Source: Colletotrichum lupini (taxonomy: Eukaryota; Ascomycota; Sordariomycetes; Glomerellales; Glomerellaceae). Taken from it: 64,000 nt of DNA. Both the position numbers and the translations under genes were made by a program. A model generated the notes under the pieces. It did no database searches. It saw only the letters and a list, made by a program, of their open reading frames with translations, and had not been told where the DNA came from. The stretch lies in NCBI RefSeq assembly GCF_023278565.1, contig NC_064679.1, positions 4,340,001 through 4,404,000 on the forward strand. Reading direction: 5' to 3'. Below are positions 49,992 to 61,512 of this stretch, piece by piece (position 1 is the first letter of the stretch; each line of letters starts with the position of its first letter).

Positions 49992-50049
49992 AGGTAGGTA
50001 GGTAGGTGGGTAGGTAGGTGGGTAGGTAGGTAGGTAAGTGGGTGGGTAT
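49992..50049 (+). repeat. GGTA/GGTG microsatellite
   Basis: Imperfect tandem GGTA units with GGTG variants run for about 55 bases just inside the right end of the TIR transposon. Confidence 0.9.
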
Positions 50050-50083
50050 GGGCAGCTGGGCTCCGTGGTCGGAGGTAGGGCCT

Positions 50084-50140
50084 GCCGCAGCCACACTTGG
50101 TGGCAGAATAGCGGGAGCTGCTGGCAGAATATCCTCGCCC
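50084..50140 (-). repeat. Right 57-bp TIR
   Basis: This is the inverted copy of 39903-39959; at the three differing sites it has the unmutated C or G. Confidence 0.88.
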
Positions 50141-50148
50141 AAGTTGAA

Positions 50149-51079
50149 CTTTGGGCCCTTGTTGTGGAGAAGGGGAATAGCGAGATCGGGCTGGACCTAT
50201 GTGTCTGTGGTCTGCTTGAGCCTTGTTGGCGGTGCTCCTCTTCCCAACGGATATGTGCGCTTGCAATTGACCATTTCGACTGCGACGGGACCGTAAGGTG
50301 ACTTGGGGGGGGCGCTTCGGCCGGGTCGGGAAAGTCGGGAATCGCGGGACCGGGCCCCACTCTTCAGCACCTTCTCTGCTAATTTTCCGCCCTAAGGCCA
50401 ACTGTGACGCGCCTGAGACGTCCCATGAGCGAATTAGAATCCACCGCGATAATCTTTTGGCCAATCGATAGCCTCAGCCTTGTTGAAGGGGCCCACTACT
50501 TTCCCTTGGTCAGCGGCTTTCCCCGATACGTCTCTCCGATGATCGCCCCACTACGAAAAGTGGATATTGTTCACCGAGATTCGGTCAGGCTCCCTCCACC
50601 TTCCAAGGTGTAGGTCCTGTTCACCGATACACCGAAACACCAAGAGACTTCCAACACACCCTCCTTGCATTCCCAACCTCTAAATGCACTTCCCACTTCC
50701 TACTTCCTACTTCACTTTCTCAGTCTTGTGAGATGCGCAATCAATCAAAGTGAGGCCTTCCATCTTCGCAGACATGGCAGCAAAGGCTAGGGTCCAGACA
50801 GCCGGGCACGCCAAGCCCTTGCTGCGCCGTAAGATTGCAGCAGAGACTTGACCTCAAAGGGGACGGGTCTCCGGACCTCTCTCCTTCTTGATCGAGACTC
50901 GGCTGAAAAAGCATGAGCTTCACATAAATACAAACCTCACAGCCCGCTATCAAGATGAGCAGAGTTCAATCGTCATCTCCCAAAGACACATTCGACCGCT
51001 GCACAATCCCACCGTAGACCACATCATTGCCAGCCCATGACCAGCTTCGAGACTCCTATAAACGCATCACAGTTTCCCA
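50149..51079. other. Intergenic, promoter of next gene
   Basis: About 0.9 kb of ordinary composition, directly after the transposon's 8-bp duplication. It has no recognisable gene. An out-of-frame ATG at 51037 and the ATG at 51080 lie at its right end. Confidence 0.5.
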
Positions 51080-51959
51080 ATGGCCACCTCGACGATAACC
51101 TCGTCTCCCACGCGCTCCCCGCCCTGGTCAGCTACTCCGGCCCGCGAATGCCTCATTCCCCGCGAAACAATCAGCTGGAACAACTATTGCGGTTTCTACG
51201 CGACTTCGTGGGGCGGGTGCCCTTCTGGCTACGCACCGGCTTGCAGTACGGCCGTGGACACAGCCGACCCCTTTGTATCGAAGCGGACGGTCACCGAAGG
51301 AGACCAGGCAACCTTGACATATGAGTGGTGGCTGAAGAGCCACTCCCAAGTGATATGCTGTCCAGGGTAAGAGAAGCGCGCCCTTTTGCGAAGGATAGAG
51401 ATACTCAAGCACGCATTAATCCACGATTTTCTTTTTTTTAACCCAAAACGCAACTACTAGCACACTGCCGTGGTCATGTACGGAGGGAGCAAACTGCATC
51501 TTGACCACGACGGCCGGCTTCCTCGCCTCCGACCCGGCCCAGACCTCGCCATCTCCGATCTACGCCTACGGCATCACATACTCTGTGGAAGTACGCGAGT
51601 CCGTGGCATCCACCAAGAGACTGGCCAATTACGAAACATCGTACTATGGAGACGGGAAACCTGTCAGCGAGGCCTGCGATGAAAGTTCCTGCCTCGGGGC
51701 GTTCACGGCGCCAGAGTCGAGAAATATCTATCCCTACGCGTCCCCGACGACCACGCGCGGGGATGCAGCAGCTACGGACGGGCCGTTCGTCTTGCAGCCG
51801 CCGGAGAAGATGGGACAGCTCGGCCCACTGGCCGTTGTTGCGATCACGGGGTTGTTGGGGGCCGTGCTGCTGACGATCGCGCTCTTGTCTCCTTTCATGG
51901 GTGAGTATTTTCGCCGCAAGGAGGGGCAGAAGCAGTCGCGAACGATAAATAGCCAGTAG
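51080..51959 (+). CDS. Cys-rich single-pass membrane protein, unknown function
   Basis: Two exons (51080-51366, 51461-51959) joined across a 94-base GT-AG intron encode 261 residues. I do not recognise the family. The N-terminal ~215 residues contain about ten cysteines, several in pairs or short loops (NNYCGFYATSWGGCPSGY, ICCPG, SCTEGANC, ACDESSC). One hydrophobic helix (AVVAITGLLGAVLLTIALL, about 220-240) is followed by a short basic tail (EYFRRKEGQKQ). No clear signal peptide is seen at this start; an in-frame TAA lies just upstream, so a longer N-terminus would need another exon. The layout suggests a surface protein with an extracellular Cys-rich part. Confidence 0.75.
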
Positions 51960-52255
51960 ATATATTATCTGTTTTTTTCAAAGTCACATAATGGACATAG
52001 TAAGAGCGGGGCATTCTGTGGCCACAGTGGTTGTGGAATTCTTAATTAATGGTATCTTCTTTCTCGCTGGTGGGTATCTCTTCATGTGGTTTTTCTCCAG
52101 CAAAAAATGCAATGGGCTCCAAATGTCAGTACCTCTCTACCCTGTCCCAGAAATGCAAATCCAGTAGTCCAGTCCCTGTGCTCTTAACGCCTCGCCATAA
52201 AGACCGCTCAAAAGCGCAGAAAAAAAATCGAAACGCCGGACGATGCTTTGATGCA

Positions 52256-53309
52256 TTACACCTGCATCATCTCACTTTCATACCGTGTCCTCTCGTTGGT
52301 AAATTCGAACCAGGCTCGCGCGAGCAGACCAAACTCGGACATCCTGGTGGAGAGGTTAGCATCAATGAACCGTATGATGACTGGGAGTGAAAAGGTGGTG
52401 GGGCAAGGTATGAAGTGAGGGTGAAAGCAAGATGAGGCTAGGGTGAGAATGAGGGTTGGAGTGAGATGGGGAGTGAGTGCGATGGGGAGTGAGTGTGAAA
52501 GTGAGAGTGAAGATGTCGGATCAAAGAAAGGTGGCTCGACTTACATGATGAGTCCCAGCAGGAACGCCAGAGCAGCCTCGTACTGAATGTACGGATACGC
52601 GTAGTACCCGTTGGACTTCTTCGACTCGATCTGGATAACGAGCAGAATCCAGCAAATGGTGGTGCCCAGCGTGAAACACAACTCCATGCCAAAGTGAAAA
52701 TGCTTCGGGATGCCGCCCCGGTAGGCGTCCCTCTTGCGCCAGATGACGGTGATGAGTGACCAAATGAGAAGAATACATGACTGTGAGGGCGGTCAGCTGA
52801 GTCTCAGATATCGCGACATCTCATGTATCCTCAACACATGCTAAAAGACAGAAACTCACGATTGGTACAGACAGCCACAAGCTGTAGAAAATAGGATCCG
52901 CCGGACTCGTCGAATCATTCAGATACTTGCCCCTCCGCGAGCAGTAAATGTTGATATTCAAAAAGATGACGACCAAGGGAACAATGATGGCGAGCTGGCG
53001 AAGGACGTAGTACATGTACGTGCACCGCCTCCTCTTGCGGTTGAAGCGCTCGTTCTCGGGCGATTTGGCGCTGCCGCTGGATCGACAACTTCGGCCGCCG
53101 CCGGGTTGTTGGCCGTACCAGTACTGCTGTTGATGTTGCGAGATGCTCCGCGACGAGATCGATGCGGCGTCGTCGTTGTTGTAGTAGTATACTTGGGTGA
53201 CCTGCTCGTCGTTTCCGTACATTTGGCCTCCTGGCGGTTGGTTGTATCCCTGGCTGTAGGGCGGCGCTGAGTAGCCTTGGTGGGTGTAGGCGCCGTTTTG
53301 GAGAGACAT
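52256..53309 (-). CDS. Four-helix integral membrane protein, unknown function
   Basis: Three exons on the minus strand (53309-52860, 52780-52545, 52343-52256) join to 257 residues. The first 90 residues are polar and rich in Gln, Gly, Tyr and Ser; a basic cluster (RKRRR) then leads into helix 1 (about 103-123). Three further helices lie at about 140-165, 180-200 and 218-233, and the tail is short and charged. The second intron (201 bases) holds GTGA-type repeats and a good CTAAC branch site. It is convergent with the Cys-rich gene, with a 296-base spacing. I cannot name a family; the topology is tetraspan or MARVEL-like. Confidence 0.78.
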
Positions 53310-56300
53310 GGCGGGCGAACTGCGTTTCGGTGGTGGATGGATGGATGGCTCTGTAGGTTTTCCCCCTTTTCCTCTAATCCCTTTCTTTTACTCCGTCTCT
53401 AGTTCCCTCCTCGGTGTTGCTGAGAAGTCGTCTTTTGGTGTCTCCTTCAATATGTGTGGACCTCCAAGCGCAGAATCAACACCACATGCCACAGCTTGTT
53501 GGCGCAGGCATGAGTGGACTTTTATGGGGACACGAGTGAGTGAGTGAGTGGTGTGCGAGTGAGCGGCTGGGTGGACGTCTGGAAAAGGCTCCGAGTGGGC
53601 ACGGAAAGGAAAGGCGAAAAGGCTGAAGAACCGGATACCGAAAAGAGCTCACACGCCGGAATATGTACGGCGGGCTTCAGCGACCCTTTTAGTCTTTCCA
53701 AGGGCGTGGGTGTGTGCGAAAGAGTTAATGAAGGATATGAGAGGGAAAAAGCCCAGAGACCGCCGAGATGCTCTAATTGCGCCTGACCCTCTCCCAAGAA
53801 AGGACGAGAAAAACTCAAAACAGGAGGGCGCGAAAATAAAGAGTCAAGACTTCAAGGAGGAGGGAAATTGGGGGCCAGCAGAAAAGAATACGGTGCTGTG
53901 TGGCCTGGCGAAAAGCCTGGGCATTCGGCCTGGGCAGCAGCAGAGAGGAACGAGGAGAATTAGAATTTACTCCTGTACGAAAAATACACACACCCAAGCA
54001 CACATGAGAGTCTTGGCAGTCTGGCACTCTGTACTCTGTGAGAGACTGGAGAGGTCTCAAATGTGCTGCTCGCCAAGTCGCGCTATCAGCTCACTGACTC
54101 CAGAATTGGCCACAGAGGCCGTCTTGGCCCGCCTAGGCTCGTAGGGGTGAGGAGAATACCCATTCACATTTCGCGATGCTGTTGTCTTGGCGGTCTTGGC
54201 CCCTGGGCGACTGTTCCTTGGAGCTTGGGGGGAGGCCTTGGAGGGGCGTGTCCCAGCTTGAGATTCACTTCGTTCAGTTCCATCCCTTGGCACACAGAGC
54301 GAAGGGGAACTTTGCCAAGACATTGCCAGCAGAACAGAGCGGCGAGCCACATGTTGGAGCGCCTTGGGGGCACATTGGGTCCTGGGATGAAGCAGCAGCG
54401 CTTGTCAGCCTGCCACAGGCTGTTTGTTCGGTTATAATTGTCGGGATAAGGGGGGGGGCTGTTGTGCTCTTGGGAGATGTTACAGCCAAACCCGCCAAGA
54501 GGACTGCGGCCTGCCGCGCTCCCACCAAACAGAATTCTCAGACTGACAGGGCAGACTCTAGCTAGGGCTCCCAAAGACTCGCAGGTCCGCAGGCGCCGAG
54601 AGGGAACGGTGAAGGAGTGACACGCGCTGGCCTAGCCACCTAGCCTCCTGGGCAGCTCGTTGAGCCGGCGCTATAGGTCTTGTGGTGTCTTGGTAGTTGA
54701 GGTTATCAGTATTCCGTAATTTGGTAGCACAGCGGAACCGTACCTAGCACCATATCACAGGCGCCTCAAATATCGAGTCTAGTGATGCTGAGCACTGCAG
54801 GCAGAGCTCTCGCTGCCAAGGGACTTGGTGTCTCTTGGGAATTCTTGTCTCGGACGCAATAGTCTGACTTGTCGTACAGTGATAAGGTGGCAGTCGAGTG
54901 GTGAGATTTCGCCATGCCTTTTGGCGCGCCTGTCCGACTCGGCATACCTCAGCAGCGCCGTGACCGGTCCAATTTCCCATCCCGCCGTGCCAATTGCCAT
55001 AAAAGTCTCCTGTCCTCCACCAAGCTCCTGGGCAGCACGGGAAGAAGTCTCAAGAAACATTACCGTTCGTCACTTCGTGATGTGGGAGATTGGCGTTTAG
55101 TCATGGATCGCAAGGGTTTGGTGGTACAGAAAGGATCATCAAAGTTCTGGGCGGGCACTTTTGGCGGCGCAAACGGTCCTGGGCTCTTGGAAGGACACAT
55201 CCATCCGTCTATCCTATGGGGGCCTTTTCCCTTCCATCCTGTTGGCCGTCATCGATAGACAATGCGCCCTGCAACCGTCGTGCAGCTTTGCTCCATCTCA
55301 GCGCGTACGAGTACCGAGACATTTGCTTTTTTCGCCTGTTTGCAGCAACGGTTCACTCAACGACGCCGGCGTTCGAGACTGAGCTGTCAAGAGTGAGACC
55401 GAGACCGAAAGGCTCGTCGCTGTGTCTTTCCCGCTTCTCATCTTCATTACTGGAATGGCAAGATAGCGGGCAGGATGTGAGATGCCACAGCAAAGAAGTT
55501 GACGAAAAGCAACCATCACGCAGTTGAGTTTCCATCTATCGATACCAAGTCGCTGCCAAGTCGAGAAAAGTAAAAAGATGAAATCAACGAAAAGCAAAGA
55601 GCAAAGGTTCCCCAGAAACTCTCGTCTAGATTTCCAGGGTTCAATTCAGGGGGGGTTTGGGGAGGATCATTGGCACTGGGCATCCACGCAATCCCTCATT
55701 TCCTTTCCCCAAACCTTGCAAAGTTGCCCCGAATTGCTGCTGAAAAGGTTGGCTCAATGATCTATCGCGCCAGCCAACAGTGACTGTGCACGACCCAGAC
55801 ACCAAGGAAACATGAAGTATGGCTTTCTTGGCATGCCAAGCCATCACGGCAAACCGCGACTCAGGTCAACTCACTCTCACTCTGAGTCTTCATTCACTCA
55901 TTCACTCACTCAGACCAGTTCGCCTCATTCAAACTTCAATGTCGCCTTTGCCCGTGCCAGCGCTGATCTTCTTGACCGCTTGGCACGGCACGGCAAGCAG
56001 GCCACGCCAGGAAAATGACGAGCTTGAAGCCAATCCCCCAGAAGGTGGTATGAGATTGAGGATCATCTCGATAAACTTCCACCGCCATGCCCGCGGGCGC
56101 GCTCACCTGATCATTTCCATAGTCTGCGATACCCCACGAGTAAGACACAGTGACTCGGATTTTCTCCAGGTGATGCTCCGGGGGATCGTCGTCGGTTGCT
56201 CGACTGTCAACGTCGTTCAAGGACTAGAACGACCAAATGTCCAATACTGAGAGCGATCTGCGGCTGGGCCCGTACGACGGTGCTCAGTAGCTCCGACGAA

Positions 56301-57391
56301 CCTTGAAAGCGTGAAAGCGGTCTCGAACTCTCGAGTGGTACCGTGTAGTCTTGGTGTTTTGCTATCAGGTATACTAGGTGTTGATGCCACGGCTGGGCTT
56401 CTTCTTGACCGAACCACAATCAGTCACGTATAGTTCTTGACAATCTCATCAATGGCGCGGACGGCCTGCCTTGGTGTTTTCCTGGTGCTAAAAACCCCCC
56501 CTTCGGCTTCGCATGGTACCGGTTACGCCGCGCTACGTCGTTTGCCTTGCCCAGAGCGTTGGCGGTGCTTCGGCCAAGGCTGCTCGTCCCACGCAAGGGG
56601 ATGTAAAAAGGGCGATGGAACAATTGGAAATACCAATGCTGGGCGCGCACGCACGCACGCAGTAATCGTCGCGGCCGAGTCGGCCAGATTGGCGGCTTGG
56701 CGTTTCTGTGGAGGGGCAGCGCAGCCCTTTTTCACTTTTCACTTTTTTCTGGTTTATTTATTCTCTTGGCGGCGCTCTTGTCCTGGCATCGCAGTGAACG
56801 TGCCGAGTCGGAGATTTCCGTACCTCGTTGCCGGTACTAACCCAGGTCCGAATGTGATTTATTCTTCAGTCTTTTGATACAATGCATTTGCGGCTCAATT
56901 GCCGGTGGTGAAAATCTTGGAAACGGCATAAATATCCGGTGTGCAAACTTACTTACAGTACGGTCGTTGGTACCGGTCTAGGTTGGATCTCACACTCTGA
57001 GACCTCCAAGAATCTTTTCCCCAGAACTCTCGGGTTCCACCACTTCTTGGGCGTTTGAAGGTCATGCGGTTAGCAGCGGCATTGGCATCAGACTGCTTTC
57101 TGATCTCATATTGCTTCAAGAAGACGGCAAATGGTGAGTTCAGTAAGTATTAAGTCGTACACCATGATGCAACGCGGATGTATTCGTTTGCTTCAGAAGG
57201 GCACAATGAAAGTACTGCTTTCCTGCCTGTATGGGTGATGTGTCTGTTGGAAGAGCCCCTGTGAGAAATAAACAAGAAACCCATAGTCAATATGTCTGGT
57301 GGAATTCCGGATGAGCAATGAGGCGTGAAAATGTTGTGTTCAGCCATCCAGTCGCTCTTCCACCTATCTATACATCATTGTGGCAATGGTC
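53310..57391. other. Gene-poor 4.1-kb stretch
   Basis: The composition is normal and there is no RIP. Many short frames overlap on both strands, none with a domain, splice chain or consistent coding bias. Microsatellites occur: GTGA units near 53532-53550, CACT-type near 55870-55915 and CGCA near 56648-56660. It holds the promoter of the four-helix protein gene. Confidence 0.5.
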
Positions 57392-59032
57392 TCATTGACA
57401 CGCATCTGTAGGATTGCCTATTTTAACCTCCTCGACGGCGCCTGCAGAAGCCCTGCCGGGAATAGGCCCCGAGTGCAAGCTGGCCTGTTCATCACGCCAT
57501 CTAAAAATGAAGACTCGGAAGAACTGTCGGATGTCAGGCGCGCAGGCCGTGAAAACACCCACGCCTATCTCAATTATCGACCACGTGAGATTGGTAGCGA
57601 GTTTACTAATGCAATCCGGCCGTGTGAGTAAGAGCGAACTGCCAGGCGTCAAACTTGATGGAGGCTTTGAGGTTTACCTGTAAAATTGTGTGCTCCTTGA
57701 TGGTCTTCGGTGAGGAGTCTCAATTTAATTGAGCTGGCGGCTGTAAGACTGCGATAAGACATAAAGTCATGTCGTCAGATAGTTCCTGATCTCTGGTCGG
57801 GGTTGACCTTGAAGAGGACTTACAAGAGACCTGAGCTGAACATAGCCATCAGGCTAGACTTTTTCTCCCATTTTAGATTTAGGCTTTGGATTTGTCCAAA
57901 TATCTAGTCCAACTCGAATGGCACCATAGCTATTCCGATGTCGACGATGTCCATACATTTCCCCTCGCTTTGAGAGTCTTGTCTCCGAATCATCCAAGCA
58001 AGGTGAACGGGGGTACATTGAAAGATGCCGAGGAAGAAGAATATCACACGAATGATCAAGTTGAATGCTTGCGTTGCCCAGAGTGCGATGCTCAGCCGCT
58101 CAAAAGGGAATATACGCTGATAGAGGAAGAGGACGGATGCCTTTAGTAGAGTTATCATGTAGTGTTAAAGGGTTTGCATAACGTAATATCCCTATAGATG
58201 GACTCTTTAGGCACTATATTGAATGCCAGAAACAATCATGAAGCTACTTACTTTGAAGTAGTTGGTCATTTGATCGGCAGTCAACGACCACATGTTTTGT
58301 CCAGCGCCGTTCCTGCCCTCTAGGATAGAGGATCAGTCATCAAGAACACTCGCGCGATTCGGAACGACTATTCTATCAAGCAAGTGCAGATCGACCTACC
58401 GCACACATTCATCGGTACGAAGAGAGGAGAAATGTCTATGTTCCGTCAGCCATATGGTCCAAATAAGTTGATTAAGCTCACACTCACATATGTTGCCAGG
58501 CTCATCCAATCACCAGGTCCCCACGCAGAGACACCTGCAACCTTGACAGCCACTCGCATAAAGATTGGCAGAGAAGCCAGCACGAAGAAGACCGCTAAGG
58601 TAGGGACTTGTATTGAAACACAACCATTGACTTCTGGAAGCCCACATGCTGTCCAAGTATAGTTCTGGGTGGCTAATGAGACCTGGTTAACTCGTAGCTC
58701 GCACCACCGCATGGAACATGAAGTCTTCCGTACTTACCTAAGGCATCAGCTGGCAAGCAGTTACTCGTAACGCAAGCATCCATGAAACTCATGTATTCCG
58801 TGTCATTTCATAGACATGGGTGGTTTGCCGTGAGACAAGATGAGATGCTCAAGCCTTGAACGAGGCATGATTGCTGCCGTTGGGTATCCCGTTAGTCATA
58901 TGGGAAGGAGTCTCAAGTTTAGACGGTTTGGCATACAGGGCATGATGGAAGTTTGTCAATCTACGGTGCCTGAGCTGCTACCACTCCGGAAAGGAGAAGA
59001 AGACACCACGGTAGCATGCGAAGTGGATGCAT
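57392..59032 (-). pseudogene. Decayed CFEM-rhodopsin (Pth11-type) gene
   Basis: The minus strand reads as a CFEM plus seven-helix rhodopsin-domain protein with several lesions. A signal peptide (MHPLRMLPWCLLLLSG..) starts at 59032. It runs into TAG (58961-58963) just before the CFEM text IDKLPSCPVC. TGA (58808-58810) stands where relatives have the second Cys of a CxC in CL-NDTEYMSFMDACV. TACGLPEVNGC and WGPGDWMSLATY follow, then GRNGAGQNMWSL, IFQCTPVHLAW and GKCMDIVD. A frameshift near 57925-57940 comes before YGAIRVGLDIW. The last helix text is TWSIIEIGVGVFTACAPDIRQ. Several introns still have good sites. Multiple independent breaks argue for a pseudogene. Confidence 0.72.
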
Positions 59033-60416
59033 CGCGATCAAAGATATAGTCCCTCAAAGGTGAAGCTCCTGATGCGGCTAGTGAACCCCGTCCGCCAAGC
59101 GAGAGACAAGAATCCAACGGACCATTCGCAGGTATAAGCGGCCAAGGATATTGTGTTTAGTCGGGTTGAGTTACGGCTTGCAGTATTAGGGTTGTCAATG
59201 ATGGGCGAGGTGGCTTGGGGTTGATTGCCATGGTCGCGTTGTTGCGATTAGCAATTTGTTTGACGCGCCGATCGCTCACAGTTCCTGACCGGGCCATTGG
59301 GATATCTCATAAAGTTGGCATGCGAGGTGGCTTACACTCGCATAATTCTTTGAAAGAAATTCATCCTGAGAAACCGGAGAAGGTCTAGCGTTGTTAATTC
59401 GCAGTATAGTACCGTGTTATCTGTTTCCGGTGGGCATATCCTCATTGTATTTTGGGCATAGACTCGTCCGGATTAGCGATGTGCCGATGACCTTGTTGTT
59501 GTCTTGACTTTCTTGATCAAAGAGGACCCGAAAGTGCGGTTCAGCTAGGGCTCAAACTACAGACCAATACTTAGCATCAAACTCATCACCAAGTTGCAGA
59601 TTGTCCTTGCCACCTTCAGGGTTCCGTCTCGGATTGCTCCGGGCGTGGCCCACTTTCACCGAGTTTGTCCATCGGACCCGGTCCCCAATCTCCGGCCGAT
59701 TCAGACTTAGAATGGGTTCTCCGACTGCGCCGTTTGGGGATTTCCTACCCCAGTCGTTGAAAGCCAATTTTCCGAACGCCTTCACTTGAGGCGACTTATG
59801 TCCCTCGTTCCATGGTCAAAAACGAAGAAGGCCATTGCCAAGACTACAGCCCAGCCGCCTTTGTCACCCCAATTCGCAACGGCCATCTGAGAACATTGTT
59901 GACCAAGATTGTACGGCTATTTTGCGTTTACTTTCCAACGGAGGCCCTGCTCATCCTCAACAGTTGCCATGCCTCAGCCAACATCGATTGCTTTCATGTC
60001 TCGATTCGTTGGCCTACTCTCTTGCTCATCACAACATCGCCGCGGAACAAGCCCCAGAGAAACATTGACGTCAGCCAACCGGTCCAGCTGCCGTAAAGTC
60101 TTGGTAGGGAACCAGAGCTGACGCACGCAGTGGAGTCGCGCGGTCCAGCACTGCCGCAAGGCCCAACGATGGACCCCTGAGAGTTGTCTTGTCAGCAACT
60201 GACAACAAACTCTGGGGCCCTGTTTTCTCCAACTTTAACGCTTCCCGTCCCGTCCGCTGTGCTAAAGACGCGCCGTCTCCAACTACCCCTCACACCATCT
60301 TCTCAGTTCATCTCATCTCGTCCCATCTCATCAGCCGCTATATTCATAGGATTTACGAGGTGTTGAAGGTCTTGTCAAGGCTAAAGGTCTAAAGAGAAGC
60401 CATTCACTCGCCTCCC
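59033..60416. other. Intergenic, no supported gene; GH12 promoter
   Basis: This is 1.4 kb of ordinary composition upstream of the GH12 gene. A TATA-like CTATATTCATAGG lies about 80 bases before its ATG. Frames here have no domain. Confidence 0.5.
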
Positions 60417-61348
60417 ATGGGATCCTGCTGTTCGACATCCGACGACTCGTCACAGCACGAACTCCAACAAGCACGCCCCGCCCCGCCGCCTCAAAACCAG
60501 AACAACATGCCGCCGCCGCGCGACCACATCGTCACGCTCGAGAAGAAATGGGGTTACCACGCCATTGACGGGTATGAACTAAACAACAACACTTGGGGCC
60601 TCGAAAGCGCGACGTCGGGCTCACAGCGCACGCACTACGATGGCCCCAGCCCGCCCGGCGCGTCGGGCGCCCAGGGTGTTTCCTGGTCGACGGACTGGGA
60701 GTGGCAGGGCGGCGAGCACAACGTCAAGTCATACGTCTACGGCGCGAGGCAGTTCCAGCGCCGGCTCTTGAGTGAGATCCAGGCGCTGCCGACGGAGGCC
60801 GAGTGGCATTACAGCACGTGGGATGTAAGGGCCAATGTGGCGTATGATATCTTTACGGATCCCGATAAAGACCACGCCAACAGCAGCGGAGAATTCGAGG
60901 TTATGATCTGGTGAGTTTGATGATTGGTGTCTGAATGTGGTCAACCCGCTGATAAGTGAATGTGTAGGTTGGCAAAGTTGGGCGGTGTGTGGCCCATCAG
61001 TGAGTCCAAGGCGCCCATCGCGCATGTCGAGATCTGCGGGCATCAGTGGGAGGTCCACTTTGGTTACAACCACGGCGGCGCGATGAAGGTGTACAGCTTC
61101 CTGCCCGTCAATGGCCCCATTCAGCACTTCAACGCCGACGTGAAGCAGTTTTTCAACTTCCTGAGCCACCAGTTCCAGTTCCCCCAACACAACCAGTACA
61201 TGCTCGGTAAGTCTCTTCCCCATCCTACCTGTTGGGCCACTCGAACTCCAGGCTAACTGAATGGCCAGTTTACCAGCTCGGTACGGAGGCCTTCACCGGC
61301 GGTCCTGCACAATTCGTTGTGCCCAAGTTCATTGCCGATGTCATCTAG
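60417..61348 (+). CDS. GH12 endoglucanase-like protein with MGSCC N-terminus
   Basis: Three exons (60417-60910, 60968-61206, 61269-61348) give 270 residues of glycoside hydrolase family 12, which cleaves beta-1,4-glucan or xyloglucan. Core motifs are present: DWEWQGGEHNVKSYVYG at 93-109, AYDIFTDP, SSGEFEVMIWLAKLGGVWP with nucleophile E161, VEICGHQWEVHFGYN and GTEAFTGG with acid/base E251. Secreted GH12 enzymes begin with a signal peptide; this one instead starts MGSCCSTSDD and then a ~30-residue Gln/Pro-rich linker. That start matches an N-myristoylation plus palmitoylation pattern, which would place it on the inner face of a membrane. No upstream signal-peptide exon was seen. Whether it is an active cellulase or a repurposed protein is open. 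Confidence 0.9.
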
Positions 61349-61512
61349 GTATAGGCACTAAGATACGGCCCATGATATTTGCTGCTTCATGATACCAGAA
61401 AGAATCCGTCATTAGACACGTATGCCTTGAAAGGAGGCACTCAATGCTTCTATAGTCTATAGTAGTAATACACATACAGTACAGTTTGAGGGAAGATGAT
61501 TTAGCAACGTCT

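Larger units (their letters stand above)
39903..50140. mobile_element. TIR DNA transposon (about 2.85 kb) carrying a nested gypsy element
   Basis: 57-bp terminal inverted repeats (39903-39959 and 50084-50140; 3 transition differences) begin GGGCGAGGATATTCTGCC. They are flanked by an 8-bp direct duplication AAGTTGAA (39895-39902 and 50141-50148). Removing the gypsy insertion leaves about 2845 bases. An 8-bp duplication with long TIRs fits hAT or Mutator-like groups, but the interior is so heavily RIPed that I could not read a transposase with confidence. The outer ~60-100 bases at both ends are unRIPed. It sits between the Zn2Cys6 gene and the 50-63 kb island. Confidence 0.8.

Noticed and set aside
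49917..50464. Proline- and threonine-rich frames across the right TIR and microsatellite
   Set aside because: They arise from the GGTA repeat and TIR sequence and have no domain.
53710..56250. Several 120-146 codon frames in the gene-poor stretch
   Set aside because: They overlap each other on both strands and show no domains, so are probably chance frames in GC-balanced DNA.
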